Shown here in pieces: positions 52,118 through 63,362 of a DNA stretch of 64,000 bases. Numbering within the stretch: the stretch's first letter is position 1; every line of letters begins with the position of its first letter. The notes under the pieces were generated by a model. That model did not search any database. It was not told the origin of the DNA and saw nothing but the letters and a program-made list of their open reading frames with translations. Source of the stretch: Anthostomella pinea (taxonomy: Eukaryota > Ascomycota > Sordariomycetes > Xylariales > Xylariaceae); assembly GCA_963556695.1 (NCBI GenBank), contig CAUWAG010000007.1, forward strand, positions 3,658,001 to 3,722,000, read 5' to 3'. Position numbers and translations under genes: made by a program.

Positions 52118-52365
52118 GGTCGGTCGGTCAGGGAGTTGTCGAGCCTATCGGGCTTGAGGAACGGTTCGTAGTGAGCTCTGGGGGCAAAGTTCTGGTTGAT
52201 CTGAACGAATCAGCTCGTATCGTATGGCGGCATGCGTGGGACCAAGTACGGCTTGACTGGGCAGAGACAGAAGTAGAATTAGATGTGGGAGAAAACAAAC
52301 GTAGCATGCCCAGGAATGCGGGGGACGCTAGATCCCAATTCGACTATAGGGGCCCCCGTCGCTGA
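52118..52365 (+). pseudogene. Direct repeat copy 2 with ORF fragment
   Basis: The repeat text at 52118-52178 continues into an open stretch to 52365 (LVDLNESARIVWRHAWDQ) that reads like protein but has no start upstream of the repeat and no named family. Probably a gene fragment. Confidence 0.3.
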
Positions 52366-52636
52366 AATCCTTCTTGGGGCATTTACCCCACTCAATCCGC
52401 CATATGCTTCTTGACTTCTGGTCTTCTATATTAAAGTATGCTGGCCTTGAGAAGTTTGGTCTCCGCAATCTCATTGGTATACCTAGCCAATCAAATCCTG
52501 CACCAGCATATGCATGTATCCCGCTGTGAGTCGACTAGCAGCCTCACTGTCGCCCACTGTTCCTGTTCTCCAGTAAACAAAAACTTCGTCACTTGTCAGC
52601 ATCCCATCAACATCCCCAGCCGTTGTCAGCATCAGC

Positions 52637-54769
52637 ATGGACATGCCTGCGGATCCGCCTCTGTGGTTCGCCTCTTTCCTTAATAAGACGTCGCTAAAAC
52701 TTGATCAACGATTAACAGCATTTCGTAAAGATGTTGTTAATCACCTGACCCTGGCTAGGTCTAGTACCGGCACCAGCATCGACATTCTCCTCAAGGAACA
52801 TATAGAGGTTCTGAAAAAGAGCCTCATCGAGGAGATCAAACGAGATTTTCTCCAGCACGTGCAAAGTGCGTCACAGGTTGCGACCGATGCCGCTCTTAGT
52901 GGCAAGGACGTAACAGGCACTGTGATTCAGGATAGGCCCCTCCCAGAGCAAGATAGCCAGCTTGCTTCAGCGGCTGCAGGGCGCCCGCTTGAGAAGCGTG
53001 CGAGCAGGACGAGCAGCTCTTCTACTTCGGCTCTATTATCGGCCAGCGACGTATCGGCCAGCGACGCATTGTCGCCACCCTCTGGGCCTGACGACGGGAG
53101 AATCAAAGAACTCACAGAAATTACTGGTGGGCACCATACGACTGGGAGAAAGGATGATAATTTACCTGCTGTGGTAGCCGTGTCTAAGGATGGTGATGTC
53201 GCGTATCGATCCAAAGACGCTGGACCGGAAGACTCTCATGTGTCTCATCGCCCAGATGAGGCTCAGTTCAGGGAAGATAAGGACGAACCCGAGAACGACA
53301 AGAATGGCGGAGATGAGGGAGAGAATGAAGGCGAGCACAAAGGCGGAAAGGAGTCCAGAGGAGAAGGTCGCCGTGTGGCCGTTCGCCCGCAGAAAACACT
53401 CCTTCCTTCACGGAAAAGGCCCGGCAATAACGCAAAGCCTGAGAAAGCATCGAAGATTCCGAAGACAGGGCGGTTACCAGCAAATCCTGAACTGGCACAG
53501 ACGGTATCACATATCAGATCGGTGGATAAGCTCTGCAACATCCCTACATGTCCTGTAGACGACCCCCCTAGTCCTGATGTACTTTTCCTGGCATCGGCAG
53601 TTCGTAGCAGGGAAGCGATCAAGCAATTTATCTCGCTTGTAGCAAGCAGATGGGCTCCGGACAACATATTTCGCTTTGATTCTACACTGGACTCCGTCCA
53701 GCGCATTGCTACCTCTCTCAAAAACGCTAGTAGCAACTCGATCTTTGCGAAATTCATCTTGCGTCTCAGCTAATGCCAGCTTGTAGCACAGATTGATTCC
53801 ACCAAAATGGGCGCCATCAGAGCAGATCGGACAGTGATAAACAAGGCGATAGAGGAACTTGGACTTGGGAAAAAGCCGTTCCATAGCCACCTTGCCGAGG
53901 GCCGAAAGTGGAATATGGTCTGTGGCAAGTTTGATGGCCTCTTGTGTTTCATCTTTCTATCACGGCAGAATGGCTTCGATATTGCCCCTCAGAGTTACAA
54001 GGAACTACAGGATCCCTCAAGGCTCCACCGTCTTTTAGACGATAGTTATACCCGGTCTATCTGCAAGGTCGGCAAGGCTTTTCAGGAATCCTTAGCAGAC
54101 TTCGACGATCTCGAATTCAAATGGGAAACCATACCCGGATGCTTGTCTAACTTGGCGTCCTTAACGGAACAGGAACTGCTTCTTTTCCTCCAGCCGGTCC
54201 GGCCGGTCACAGAGAATATCTATGTATCAGTCGAGAGCTGGCCCCGGCCGCCAGGCTGGCCGGAAGATTGGCCGTGGCCTGCCAACCCAACGTTCGAAGG
54301 TGCTGCTGGATGCGAGCTCTGTAACCAGGCTAATTGCGATTGCATTAACATGCCTCAACAAACAAGGCCGCGTATCAAGCATTACGGGGAGAAGGGTTTC
54401 GGCCTTCAGGCTGTTGGGCGAACCCACGGAGAAATCGTCTACTCCAAGGGTTCAACAATCAGATGGCTGTTTGGGAAGATATTGCCTATTAACACCAAGA
54501 GTAATGACAGGGTTATGGACTTCGTGAGGCCTGATATCGCTGGGGAGCCCGTCGTTTGCCAACTTGACTGCGGCGAGTTCAGCAACTGCTTCAGGCTTTT
54601 AAACCACGACTGCCATCCGTCGGCTTGTCTCAGGCAGTTAAAAGTGTCGGGCCGTTACGTCGTCGGAGTTGTATCCACGAGGCATATTGGAGATGGTACG
54701 GAAATCACCGTCAGTTACGGGCCAAATCACTATGGTGACGGTTGCCTCTGCGCGACTTGTAAGGGTTAG
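52637..54769 (+). pseudogene. SET-domain protein with one in-frame stop
   Basis: One frame of 711 codons is interrupted only by TAA at 53771-53773, between RLS and CQLVAQIDSTKM. The N-terminal part is low-complexity and charged (DKDEPENDKNGGDEGENEGE). The middle part matches a helical region of fungal SET proteins. The C-terminus has the SET domain: RPRIKHYGEKGFGLQAV, the catalytic-core NCFRLLNHDCHPSACLR and GTEITVSYG, then a post-SET CLCATCK. CELCNQANCDC before it may bind zinc. SET proteins methylate lysines, often of histones. CAA to TAA by C-to-T would explain the stop. Alternatively the second half (Met at 53807, 320 residues with the entire SET domain) is expressed alone. A splice acceptor-like CTAATGCCAG overlaps the stop but lacks a good donor. 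Confidence 0.78.
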
Positions 54770-55564
54770 GGGACATAATGGAAATGGGAACGGGCAGAGG
54801 TATGATACAAATACCGAGGGGATGTTTAGATAGAGCATGTGCTCCTCCCTCCCTCCCGCATTTTAGAGGATCCGGATGGCTTCCTATAAGCCCGCGCGCG
54901 TTTTGATGCTATCTTACGTAGCAATAAATGCAAGTATAAATATATACCAGGCCACCTTGCTTTTACCACCTTTGTTACCATCCATTAGATTCCCCATGGC
55001 AGTCACGCCAACCGTGGCGAGCATATGTCAAACTTTCTAGTGTTTTGGTTCATACAGAGTTTATCAACGCCACCACAGCGGTAATAAAAGGAGCCATTAA
55101 GACTCACCCTCATCAACTGTCCCGTATGCTAAGTTTGGAGCCAATAGGACGGATTTTCGTATTGCCACTCTATTCTACGCCCAAAATGCCCTCCTCAAAG
55201 ATAATATAGTTGGACGTCAGCCGAACTCGGGCCATTGCCATGAAGACCAAGCATGCGCGTAATAGCGACGCCAACCCGCCGCCTGGCCGATGCCTCTTTT
55301 AGTACGAGGAAGTCGCCCGCTCGTAGTGGAACCGGTTCGTGGATGATTGGAGATGAGTAAATCGCATTGGCTGGCGGCTCTGGTCTTGTCGGCTCATCTA
55401 GAAAATGGACGGATGTGCGGATTTTGGTAGAAGAGTGTATACTAGAGAAGCTAGAGCTGCTAGCGTTACTAGATCCCCTTGAAGCAGGAATTATCGCTAG
55501 CAGAACCCAATTAGCAGGGAGGTGACATAAAGTCAGGATCACGCGTGTTTGACGCACCTTTCCT
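54770..55564. other. Intergenic and C-terminal side of the HNH-like pseudogene
   Basis: No gene recognised. A 178-codon minus frame (55195-55731) overlaps the HNH remnant in another phase and has no family likeness. Confidence 0.4.
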
Positions 55565-56182
55565 TCATTTCTGCGAATAGTGCCAGACAGCTTGCGTAGC
55601 CACACTATGCTCTGGATTGTGCAGGTGGTCAAAGTGAGCAGGCTCATCACTGTGGGTGGCCGGATGCTTTTCTGCCGAGTCCAAGCTGCGAAGACCCATA
55701 TGGTACTCGTGAACATCAACGACCGAGACATTCATGATTGGTTCCCCGCGCGAGGCGAGCCAGCAGAAACTCACGACCGATGCCCTTCCTTAGCGACTGT
55801 AGTAGTCGGTTATGGTAGAGTTGGGCAGTCTCGAGACTGCCCTTGGGCAACATGACATGGACGACGAGTATTGGGAGTGCACCGGGGGACGACGAGAGAC
55901 CGCCGGTTTTGGGCACAAGGACAAGGCGGGTTTTGTCCATGAGGCTGTGGACATCCTGGCGCAAGAGCAACCTGCACTCGTTATCGATGGTATTAACAAC
56001 GTCCTGCCGCCAGCAGTACTCGGCCATATTGTTACTCTCGAACCACTTTTTGTCGGCAAAGGGGACCAGATAGACCACTTCAGTGTTTTCGATCTGTGTC
56101 CGTGGGCTTCGTCTTTTATCAGCTCGAGCAGTCGGATGCTGTCATCATGAATGAGCTGCGTACGGCTGGTATCGGCGTTCAT
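55565..56182 (-). pseudogene. HNH-endonuclease-like (PF13391 type) remnant with frameshifts
   Basis: The coding sense jumps between three minus frames. The first (from Met 56182, LIHDDSIRLLELIKDE) passes near 56105 into a second: VVYLVPFADKKWFESNNMAE, NTIDNECRLLLRQDVHSLMD, KTRLVLVPK, LYHNRLLQ, EFLLARLA. A third takes over near 55750 (VSVVDVHEYHMGLRS). The order 'VxLVPF...NNM...IDN...LLRxDVHxLMDxxRxVxVPK...VVHV...LYHN...FLLARFA' is that of fungal HNH_2-type proteins. Two frameshifts make it a pseudogene. Role unknown. Confidence 0.6.
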
Positions 56183-56432
56183 CCTGCTATTGACGATGTG
56201 GTGATGTCAAAGCTGGAAGCTGTATGATGAATGAGGTAAGATATATCTGTTGAGGGCCAATACACAAATGTGTCAACACTGTTGTACTAGGTATGCTTGA
56301 GGTGTGTGAGGCTATCTCGGCCTGCTAGCTACATATATGGGGAGCAGGGCAACAGTAGTCTGTGCACCGTGGTTTGTCCAGGGATTTTCAGCCCCATTGT
56401 GAGTGAGGGCATGTGCGGGGTGAACCCGTATG
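56183..56432. other. Intergenic
   Basis: Short spacer, nothing seen. Confidence 0.4.
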
Positions 56433-57016
56433 GTCGCTGTGGGGCACGGGTCTTGTCCTGCAATGATCGCATATCCCCGTCAAGCAGATCCCTCAGCCTT
56501 GCCGACGCCTACATCATCACAATCAACTCCTTCTCCAGCGCCCACACCCACGCGCCCAGACACGTACATACAACACTGCGCCTGCCAATACAGCAGAAGA
56601 TGGCATCCGAAGCGCGATCCCCGATCAGATCACCATGCGCGACATGGCGGCCCTCGTCAAGCTCTAGGAATGGTTTGACACGAAGCCCGAGGTAAGCACT
56701 CTCCTTCGACGTTGCTCACCTTTATCCTACACATAACGCTAAACTATACGAGCTTACTCTTTATTAGATCAACTGGGAGAAGCTTGCCGCCAGAGCCGGC
56801 TTCAAGGACGCTCCCGCCGCCAAAGTTCACTACGAACCATTCCTTAAGCCCGATGGTCCCGACACCTCCGTGACCGACCGAGAAAACCTCCGCGATGCCG
56901 AGAACCGGCCCAAACAAACCGGGGTCAAGCATGTCTTCCTCGCCGGCCCAGCACGCGTCAAAGAAGAAGAGGGCAGCTACAGCTACCTGTACGATATGGA
57001 GGATGGCGAGGTCTGA
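56433..57016 (+). pseudogene. Small Myb/SANT-like gene, copy 2
   Basis: Best-preserved copy of the three. ATG at 56600-56602 (MASEA), exon 1 to 56691, intron 56692-56767 (GTAAGC...TTAG), exon 2 56768-57016 (INWEKLAARAGFKDAPAAKV, then a charged tail ending DMEDGEV). One base is missing just after the fifth codon compared with copy 3 (GAAGCGCG versus GAAGGTGCG), and TAG at 56665-56667 interrupts AALVKL-stop-EWFDTKPE. Upstream about 160 bp are shared with the other copies (GGGGCACGGGTCTT...). Confidence 0.62.
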
Positions 57017-57576
57017 TGTGTAATCGAGAAATGCTCGCAGATCATACTGACACGGATTAATAGGTGGGTAGCCAAGTTAGGAAACGTATATGATCACTGC
57101 TGGCTGAAATAGGGCAAGAGAATAATTATGGGGTTCTTACCGCGCGTATGTCCACCACCCCTTCATCTATTCCACTGTCTCTCACTCTTTATGACAATGC
57201 GACCTGAACTTGTCAGTGGATGGCTCGTGGAGGGCGCGCAGTATTGACAACATGCCCGCCTTCCCGCTCATGAACCGGAACGGCTTCTCCGACACCTCCT
57301 TGCTCAACTCAAGAGCATTGCTACACACCGACCTGATTCTAGGCAGGCGCAGCGCCCAAGGATCGGACTGTCCAGATGACCCGAAACTTTGTATATAGGT
57401 GTCGCAAATAGCATGTTCGCATGGGATGACGTGCTGTGGTGTGTATGAGAAGCACGTAAAACGGGACTTGCTGCTTCGAATAGCCCACATCTAGAAGATT
57501 GCGCATAATTCACCGTATAATTAAATACATTTACCATTCTACCCCTTGCCGATTGTCGCTACCAGCTAGCGAATGT
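57017..57576. other. Intergenic
   Basis: Nothing recognised. It holds the 3' flanks of two convergent genes. Confidence 0.45.
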
Positions 57577-59276
57577 CTAACCAGTTATCCGGCTTTGAAA
57601 GTTATCCAACCGATCACAAATACGCCAAAACTTGCCCCCTTTGCATTGTCGAATACAGTAGAAGTGGCTCGTAAACCACCAATCGAGTGACCCTTCCAAG
57701 ACAAGTGCTACCGTGCTCCGGGATGTCGCATGATCAGGATCGACACCGATATTGGTGATAACGCTGTACTGTTCAGCAGTGCCTCGGTCTGGATTGGCAA
57801 CGTCGATCACGCCAATTCCCAAGAAAGCCTTGCTGTTATCTCCATGGACGCAATATGTCTCCTGCAGCCAGTCAAGTCTCACCTGCCCAACGGCCATGCT
57901 ATGATCATTATTGTAGCGGACAAGAATGCCTAGGATGGGAGACCACACATGGGGCCTATAAGCCGTGATCGTTCTGACGTCGTCTAAAAGGCAAGAAGAA
58001 TGATACCAACGGAGAGGTTGGTCAATATCTGGCTGCGGCGATAGCGGTACAAGTGGCCGCGGGTACGGAATGCGTCGGTAATCGAGGGCATTCTCCAGAC
58101 CGATAATGTATATTTCAGGCTTCGGGGTGGATTCGGGAACGTTCAAGTATAAGCGCGACGCCGCGTTAGGCAAATGGCGCACCTGGTAGAAGTCGCACTG
58201 GTGAACGTCTGGGGGCGGTACATGCCATCCAAACAGGACTGCCTTCTCCCGATCTGTAGAAAACTAATGGGGTTATAAGTCAGCGCTATTTATGAACAAA
58301 CACTGTGTAGACTCACGAAAAGGGCCAAATCAACATCCGTTCCAGGTGTCTGGTTCGCCGTCGTCCTCCAGGAAATCGTTTGGGTACGTTCGCCCTCGTC
58401 GATTGGTAGGTATATCCAGACATCATGATCATCTTGGTTGGAATCGGCTTGCTGGTAAACCTTGCCGGGATCCTCGTTTTCAATGTGACACAGAAGACGG
58501 GAAACAGAATAATGCGAACAGCGAGCAGAATATCCTTTCACTGCCGGGGAGTTACACCAGATATGTTGCATTCGTAGTGATGACAAGTCTCCCGACACCG
58601 GACCGCAGGTGGCCAGATCGAGTAACGCAACATCGGCTTGTATTCCAGGAACAGACCAACGAACCGATGATATGGTGTCCTGCATGCGGGATTGAGACCT
58701 GAGCGGAGATGAGGTCGGCCCCGTGTCGCACTGGAGCTTGACGACTTTCAGGCCATCGCTCTGGATTCTTAAGCTGTGGATTCCGTCGGCCCTGGAGATA
58801 CGCTTCCACCACAGACCCGGTGTAGGTACGACCCTATCTCCCGGTCTATCGTTCGGCAAAACGAAACGGAAGCACGTCACTCCCAGGTGATCACTCCCAA
58901 CGTCGACATGTACCGGTAGTTTTGTCGTGCGGTCGTAGTCAAACCGCAGAAAGGCCCCTGGAAGCTGCTCATTGCTTAAGCCTTGGAGGTAAACGATGCC
59001 ATCAATTGCAACGTATTGCGCATAGACTTTGGCCGAAAGGTCAACGGCCTCGTGTACAGCCCCTCGCGTGGCCCATTTGAAGTCGTCCAGGGCGGTAGCA
59101 AGCTCGCTTACCACAAAGGATGCGATCTTCGACCAAAGCTCTGTTGGCAGTTCTTCAGGCCAGCGAAATTCAGACCTGGGGTTTCGGAGTGTTTCTACGC
59201 AGAACCGACGCAAGAACTTCCTCCGGCGCGACTCTTGTGCCCAAGAAGGCTCGAAAGAATAATCCGTCGCAGCCAA
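57577..59276 (-). CDS. Fungal F-box-like hypothetical protein
   Basis: Two exons on the minus strand (59276-58317 and 58263-57577; 53-nt intron with GTGAGT donor, TTAG acceptor, phase 0) give 548 residues with no interruption. Near residue 40, WPEELPTELWSKIASFVV has the LPxELWxxI pattern of an F-box start. The rest resembles a group of uncharacterised fungal proteins (PGLWWKRISRADGIHSLRIQ; WYHSSCLLDDVRTI; VGQVRLDWL), possibly beta-rich. If the F-box is real, it would link a target to SCF ubiquitin ligase; this is inference. Neighbouring genes on both sides are unrelated. Confidence 0.72.
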
Positions 59277-60037
59277 GAAGTGCTCGTCTAGGGATGGCCC
59301 TTGGGTACGGGTTGCGAATTCGTAGCAACCGGGGTGGAAATGGGGTATGCGACGACCGTGATGGCGGAAGAACTGGCAATAACGGCTGAAGCAATTGTGA
59401 ACCGAAACGCCATGACCAAAATGGAAGCAGTGAGGCTCAAAGGTAATGCTCTTGATCTGATCATAGAATTGGACTGTTAGAGTTAGCTTTTGACACTATG
59501 AAGGCCTTGGTTCGGGAGTCTACTAATCGTTGGCTGATTATCGTCGGGCCAATTCTGGCCCATGTCAAAGCGGCAAAGTCGACATCGAGATTCGGTCACG
59601 CAGTATGCCTTTCTGGAAGGAGTTCCTTCACATTGAGAGTTTGGACTAGAGGCCTCTGTGTCGGTGTCAGACATGGCGTATATGACTTAATCATTAGTCG
59701 TCACCTTCGCACCACGGACTGTGCGGGGCTGAGGGTTTTTATAATGGCTTAGAAGCTGGGGTGGAGCCTAAATTGCGGCAAACTGAAACCAGTACGGCTA
59801 GCTGCAGATACCTGCGCCACCAGCACAATGTTAAAACAGGAGTCAATATAACGGTTGGACTGCAAAGTATGGTCTCTTGTTGAAATTAAAGCCAAAAGAA
59901 AATTAGATTAATTGGGACATACGAAGATATCAAAGCAAGGAAAAACAGGTATAAAAAAAACTCCAGGTTCAGGTGGAAGTGAGAGACACACAAGTGACCC
60001 TTGAAGGCGAAACCAAAGGTGAGGGGACGCACTTCAC
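59277..60037. other. Intergenic
   Basis: No gene supported; an AT-rich patch with poly-A runs near 59880-59960. Confidence 0.4.
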
Positions 60038-60970
60038 TCAGAGATTCCTTGCGAAATAATCAGTTCTCCCTCCTTGATAAAGCCACCCTCTTTTCCCGTC
60101 AATCTTGTCCGCTTCCCAATCTGCTCTCCGCGTATCTCGGCGCTTCCCATCATGATCCTTGAACCAATATACATCAGGTCTTGTGAGATGTGTTTCCTTG
60201 TACACAACCACCTCTTGAAGTGGTCTGGTCCTCGCTGCACCTAATCCTCCTTCCTTCTCTTTCCCTTTCCCTTTCCCTTGCCCCGCACTTTCAGCATCGT
60301 AATATTGCTGCTGGTACGATGGTACTGTGCTCTCTCCGTACTGCTGACCAGCGGGCTGAAGTGGAGCCTCTCGGGTTTGGGAGGTTTGGGTCGCCACTAG
60401 AGGCCGGTTGTTGTAGAGCTGCTCCAGGAAGGATTTCATGACACCCTCCCCTTGATCGGAGTGAATCTCAATGTACGATTTCCGGTGGCCCAGACGTGCT
60501 TCGCCACCATCTATTGGTGTGAGCGGGAAATAGGGCGTTTTCTTTCCCTTTTCAACCATCCAACAACGGAACCGAGTCGCGTCTGTTGTTATCGCAAACA
60601 TATGGCTGAGTTTGTGCCTGCGCATGGCTCGATAACACGCATCTTGTGCTTGCTGTTCGGCTTCCTCGATGTTGCCGTTGTCTCTTTTCACTTCCACCGG
60701 GCATTGAAGTCTGATTTCATGTGTATGAGGAAGGTAGCGGTTGATGAAGACGTCGACACTCCTCCCTGAGCTGTCTGGGTTTTCTTCGGCTACTGCCTCG
60801 AATTCATCCAAGGGAAGAGCTCGGCCAAAGTAGGCCCTCCAGAAAGTTGATGACGGTCTCTCTCGACGAGAAGTTTTGGCTGCATCGTAGAGACCCGCTA
60901 GGATGCCACTCAACTCCGGGCAAGACCAGATATCGTTGACGGGGTGCGTGAGGTTGGAGTACAAAGCCAT
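60038..60970 (-). CDS. Unknown protein with possible PD-(D/E)XK nuclease-like core
   Basis: A single exon of 310 codons, intact, Met at 60970. The first ~190 residues look globular: VDVFINRYLP followed by PVEVKRDNGNIEEAEQQAQD, with an E-V-K after a hydrophobic strand and a long helix, then FAITTDATRFRCWMVE. This order (D...ExK then helix) is like restriction-endonuclease folds seen in some fungal proteins. Then comes a Gln/Tyr linker, a Gly/Lys stretch (GQGKGKGKEKEGG) and a C-terminal basic, Trp-containing segment (DVYWFKDHDGKRRDTRRADW). The nuclease assignment is a guess; coding status is firmer. Confidence 0.65.
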   Translation of the reverse strand: MALYSNLTHPVNDIWSCPELSGILAGLYDAAKTSRRERPSSTFWRAYFGRALPLDEFEAVAEENPDSSGRSVDVFINRYLPHTHEIRLQCPVEVKRDNGNIEEAEQQAQDACYRAMRRHKLSHMFAITTDATRFRCWMVEKGKKTPYFPLTPIDGGEARLGHRKSYIEIHSDQGEGVMKSFLEQLYNNRPLVATQTSQTREAPLQPAGQQYGESTVPSYQQQYYDAESAGQGKGKGKEKEGGLGAARTRPLQEVVVYKETHLTRPDVYWFKDHDGKRRDTRRADWEADKIDGKRGWLYQGGRTDYFARNL

Positions 60971-61535
60971 GATAATAGAGCCTCGTAGGAGAGGGGATTT
61001 AGGGCTCCTGTCGGAAATGATGGTAACTTCAAGTGAATCTGTTCGAGATTGGGTGGTGTCGGCCTACAGATATATCTGCAATCTTTGGGTTCTCTGCCAC
61101 TTCAAGTTCCCTGGCCTGTCTTTTATATCAAAGCACTGATGTTTACGTGAATCAAGAGGTGTCCCGAAGAGGAACAGGGTACATCATCATTGAATATAGG
61201 CAACCCTGATTTCCTAGTGGCATGGTAGCGAAGTAAAGAAGCTATCGGCAGAAGCCAATAATGCCTGAGCTGCACTGAACGAGTATCCGGTATCTACACT
61301 GCACCAAATTCCTGCTAGGAAAACGAGTTCATCACCCATGTAGTGGCTTGCATCTAGTACTACGCGTCGTTTCGGCCCTGCTGACTGGCTGGTTTGGTTG
61401 GATTGAAGGCTTCTTGACGTTCGGACCAAAGGTTGGAGACTTGAAAGGGGTATCAATACTGATAATTGATGAGCCTATCAGGAAGACTGGCAGTCGAAGT
61501 CATATGGGAAATGAAAGAAGACGTAATGATTTATT
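60971..61535. other. Intergenic
   Basis: Promoter region of the minus gene; no other feature. Confidence 0.4.
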
Positions 61536-61845
61536 TAACACCTGTAAAGTGTCATATCTGCAAGTTCTTACATCTGCAACTTTTTACACCTGCTAAATTT
61601 CACGCGTGCGATATTCTACCCCTGCACAGCTCAACACCAGTAAAAGCCCGGCCTTCCGCTTGGCGCTGCACCTGATACTTCAAAAACTGCCTAGCCTCTC
61701 AAGGGATGCAGATCTGCAGGCTTCGGCAAATGAAAAATTTCACACCTGTAGCTAACCACATACGCTGTCCCACTTATTACATCCAGGACATCCTCGACCT
61801 ACAAATTATTACACCTGTAAAGTTCAACATTTGTAGCGTTTCATG
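61536..61845 (+). repeat. Degenerate tandem repeat with exact 16-bp period
   Basis: The core CTG (or GTG/CAG) falls at 61542, 61558, 61574, 61590, 61606, 61622 and 61638, always 16 bp apart, within units like CACCTGTAAAGTTTTA. A gap follows, then a second block with cores near 61783, 61799, 61815 and 61831, again 16 bp apart. It lies 50-360 bp upstream of the start of the next gene. Confidence 0.75.
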
Positions 61846-61895
61846 AGGTCATACACTCATCCATATCGAACAATACCATTACCTGATAATTCCTC

Positions 61896-62885
61896 ATGGA
61901 TTTGGAAGTGGCTGATGAAGCCACAGCTCAAGCCGGCGCATTTCGACAACGCGTTCACCGACGAGTGCGTTATGATACCAATTCCCGCTACATTGCCAGA
62001 CATCGATACGATAAACTCAGGGACTTTTCAGTCTCAGACCTCATTCCTCTGGCGTTCTACACCGTCTCGACTGACCTTGAGGGAATTCATGATATCAAAG
62101 TTCTTGCTCGAGTGGCTTGTGAAAAGTACGCAGCAGATCACTCGGATATATATCGCGATTCTTTGAAGTATTGCAGTGTTCTCAAAGGGGAGCAACGTGC
62201 AGTGGCCTCACTTGGTTAGTAATGTGCTCCTAGCAGATCATATAAATACTCATTGCACATAGAATGCGCTGCATTTTTCGCTGCGCAGTTGATTCCAGAC
62301 TTGCAAAAGCGTGCAGTCTGGATTTCTGGCTCCCAGGCTCATTTGGAATTATTCAAGCAGTTTGTCCAACAAGATGACGTGGCCAATGAATCGGCCCAGA
62401 CTTCTCAACGGCATAAACGCAGACGAAAGAATCCGCAGCAGAGCGAAACCGATGAAGCAACTGTCACAGCAATGATAGCCAATCTACAGGAAGTGGAACG
62501 GATCTTCAGTGTACCTCTTTACGCTGCTGTGAACAAGGTCCGGGCAAGGCTAGGGGAAGGAGACACCTGGACTGATGCCGTACGGTTAAGGCTTGCTACA
62601 CAGAAGGGTGAGGATTTCAAATTGATCATCCAGGTCGAATCATCTTTCGCGGATATCATCTCGAAGGCATGCTCCGCGTCTATCGAAACCCTACAAGTTT
62701 TGTTCGGCGACTACCTTTTTCAAGGCATGATAGCCAGCAACAGCAAGACAGGAGAATCGGCATTTGTGAACACCGTGTCTGTATCTCATGATGGAGTGAT
62801 TTGCATAGTGGAGGTGGCGGTCTGTTTCTCAATAGGGCAGGAAATTTTTGCAGCTGTTGGAACAGGCTTGAACGATCAATCATAA
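61896..62885 (+). CDS. Two-exon gene of unknown function
   Basis: Exon 1 (61896-62214) and exon 2 (62263-62885) joined over a 48-nt intron (GTTAGT...ATAG) give 313 residues: RVRYDTNSRYIARHRYDKL early, LECAAFFAAQLIPDLQKRAV at the junction, a basic patch RHKRRRKNPQQ that may be a nuclear signal, then a mixed alpha/beta tail. No family recognised. No damage. Directly upstream lies the 16-bp phased repeat. Confidence 0.6.
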
Positions 62886-63071
62886 TACTCGAGTATGGGG
62901 TCAAGGTCATGATGTTGCTGATGGTTGGATTGGGAGGTCTAGCTGGACCTGAAGGTCTGGCTAAGTGACCTCGCAATCCGGTATCTAATCACTTATCTTA
63001 TCATACATGTGGGTCCTGGTATAGGTGGTTTGCAGGCTGGAATCGCATGGATCCAACAGCAGCGCTATATC
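62886..63071. other. Spacer
   Basis: Nothing seen. Confidence 0.4.
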
Positions 63072-63362
63072 CTACTTCCGGACCAGTTTGAATTCATCCA
63101 CGTTCATCACGACCACATTGTAGCCTGCAGGGAGCGTTACATCTGTCCCGCAGATACTCGTGTCGACAGTTTTGACATATCCGGTACCAACGCTCACGCG
63201 ACCAGTTCCAGCAGACCATGACATCAATCTTTCATATGCAACTGCTTTAAACAAGCAGTAAGTAATTCGTTCAAAATCCCCGTCCTTTGTCTGTTCGTCC
63301 TGTGATGTGTTATAGCTACTGCCGCAGAGTGACTGTACAAAGCTTGCGCATACCTCTGGCAT
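63072..63362 (-). CDS. Small ORF of unknown function
   Basis: 96 codons on the minus strand, start MPEVCASFVQSLCG, end VVVMNVDEFKLVRK. Composition is protein-like, with several Cys. No signal peptide and no family recognised. Confidence 0.35.
   Translation of the reverse strand: MPEVCASFVQSLCGSSYNTSQDEQTKDGDFERITYCLFKAVAYERLMSWSAGTGRVSVGTGYVKTVDTSICGTDVTLPAGYNVVVMNVDEFKLVRK

Larger units (their letters stand above)
49792..52636. other. Gene fragments and intergenic DNA
   Basis: No intact gene recognised. A CCAG microsatellite lies at about 51145-51170. Fragments of related text occur near 50.8 and 52.15 kb. Frames at 49842-50111 and 50192-50434 show no family likeness. Confidence 0.4.

Noticed and set aside
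53764..53785. Intron ending at CTAATGCCAG that would remove the SET-gene stop
   Set aside because: No suitable donor upstream that keeps the frame and the conserved residues before the stop.
55195..55731. 178-codon minus frame downstream of the HNH remnant
   Set aside because: It runs in a different phase from the recognisable HNH text and carries no family pattern.
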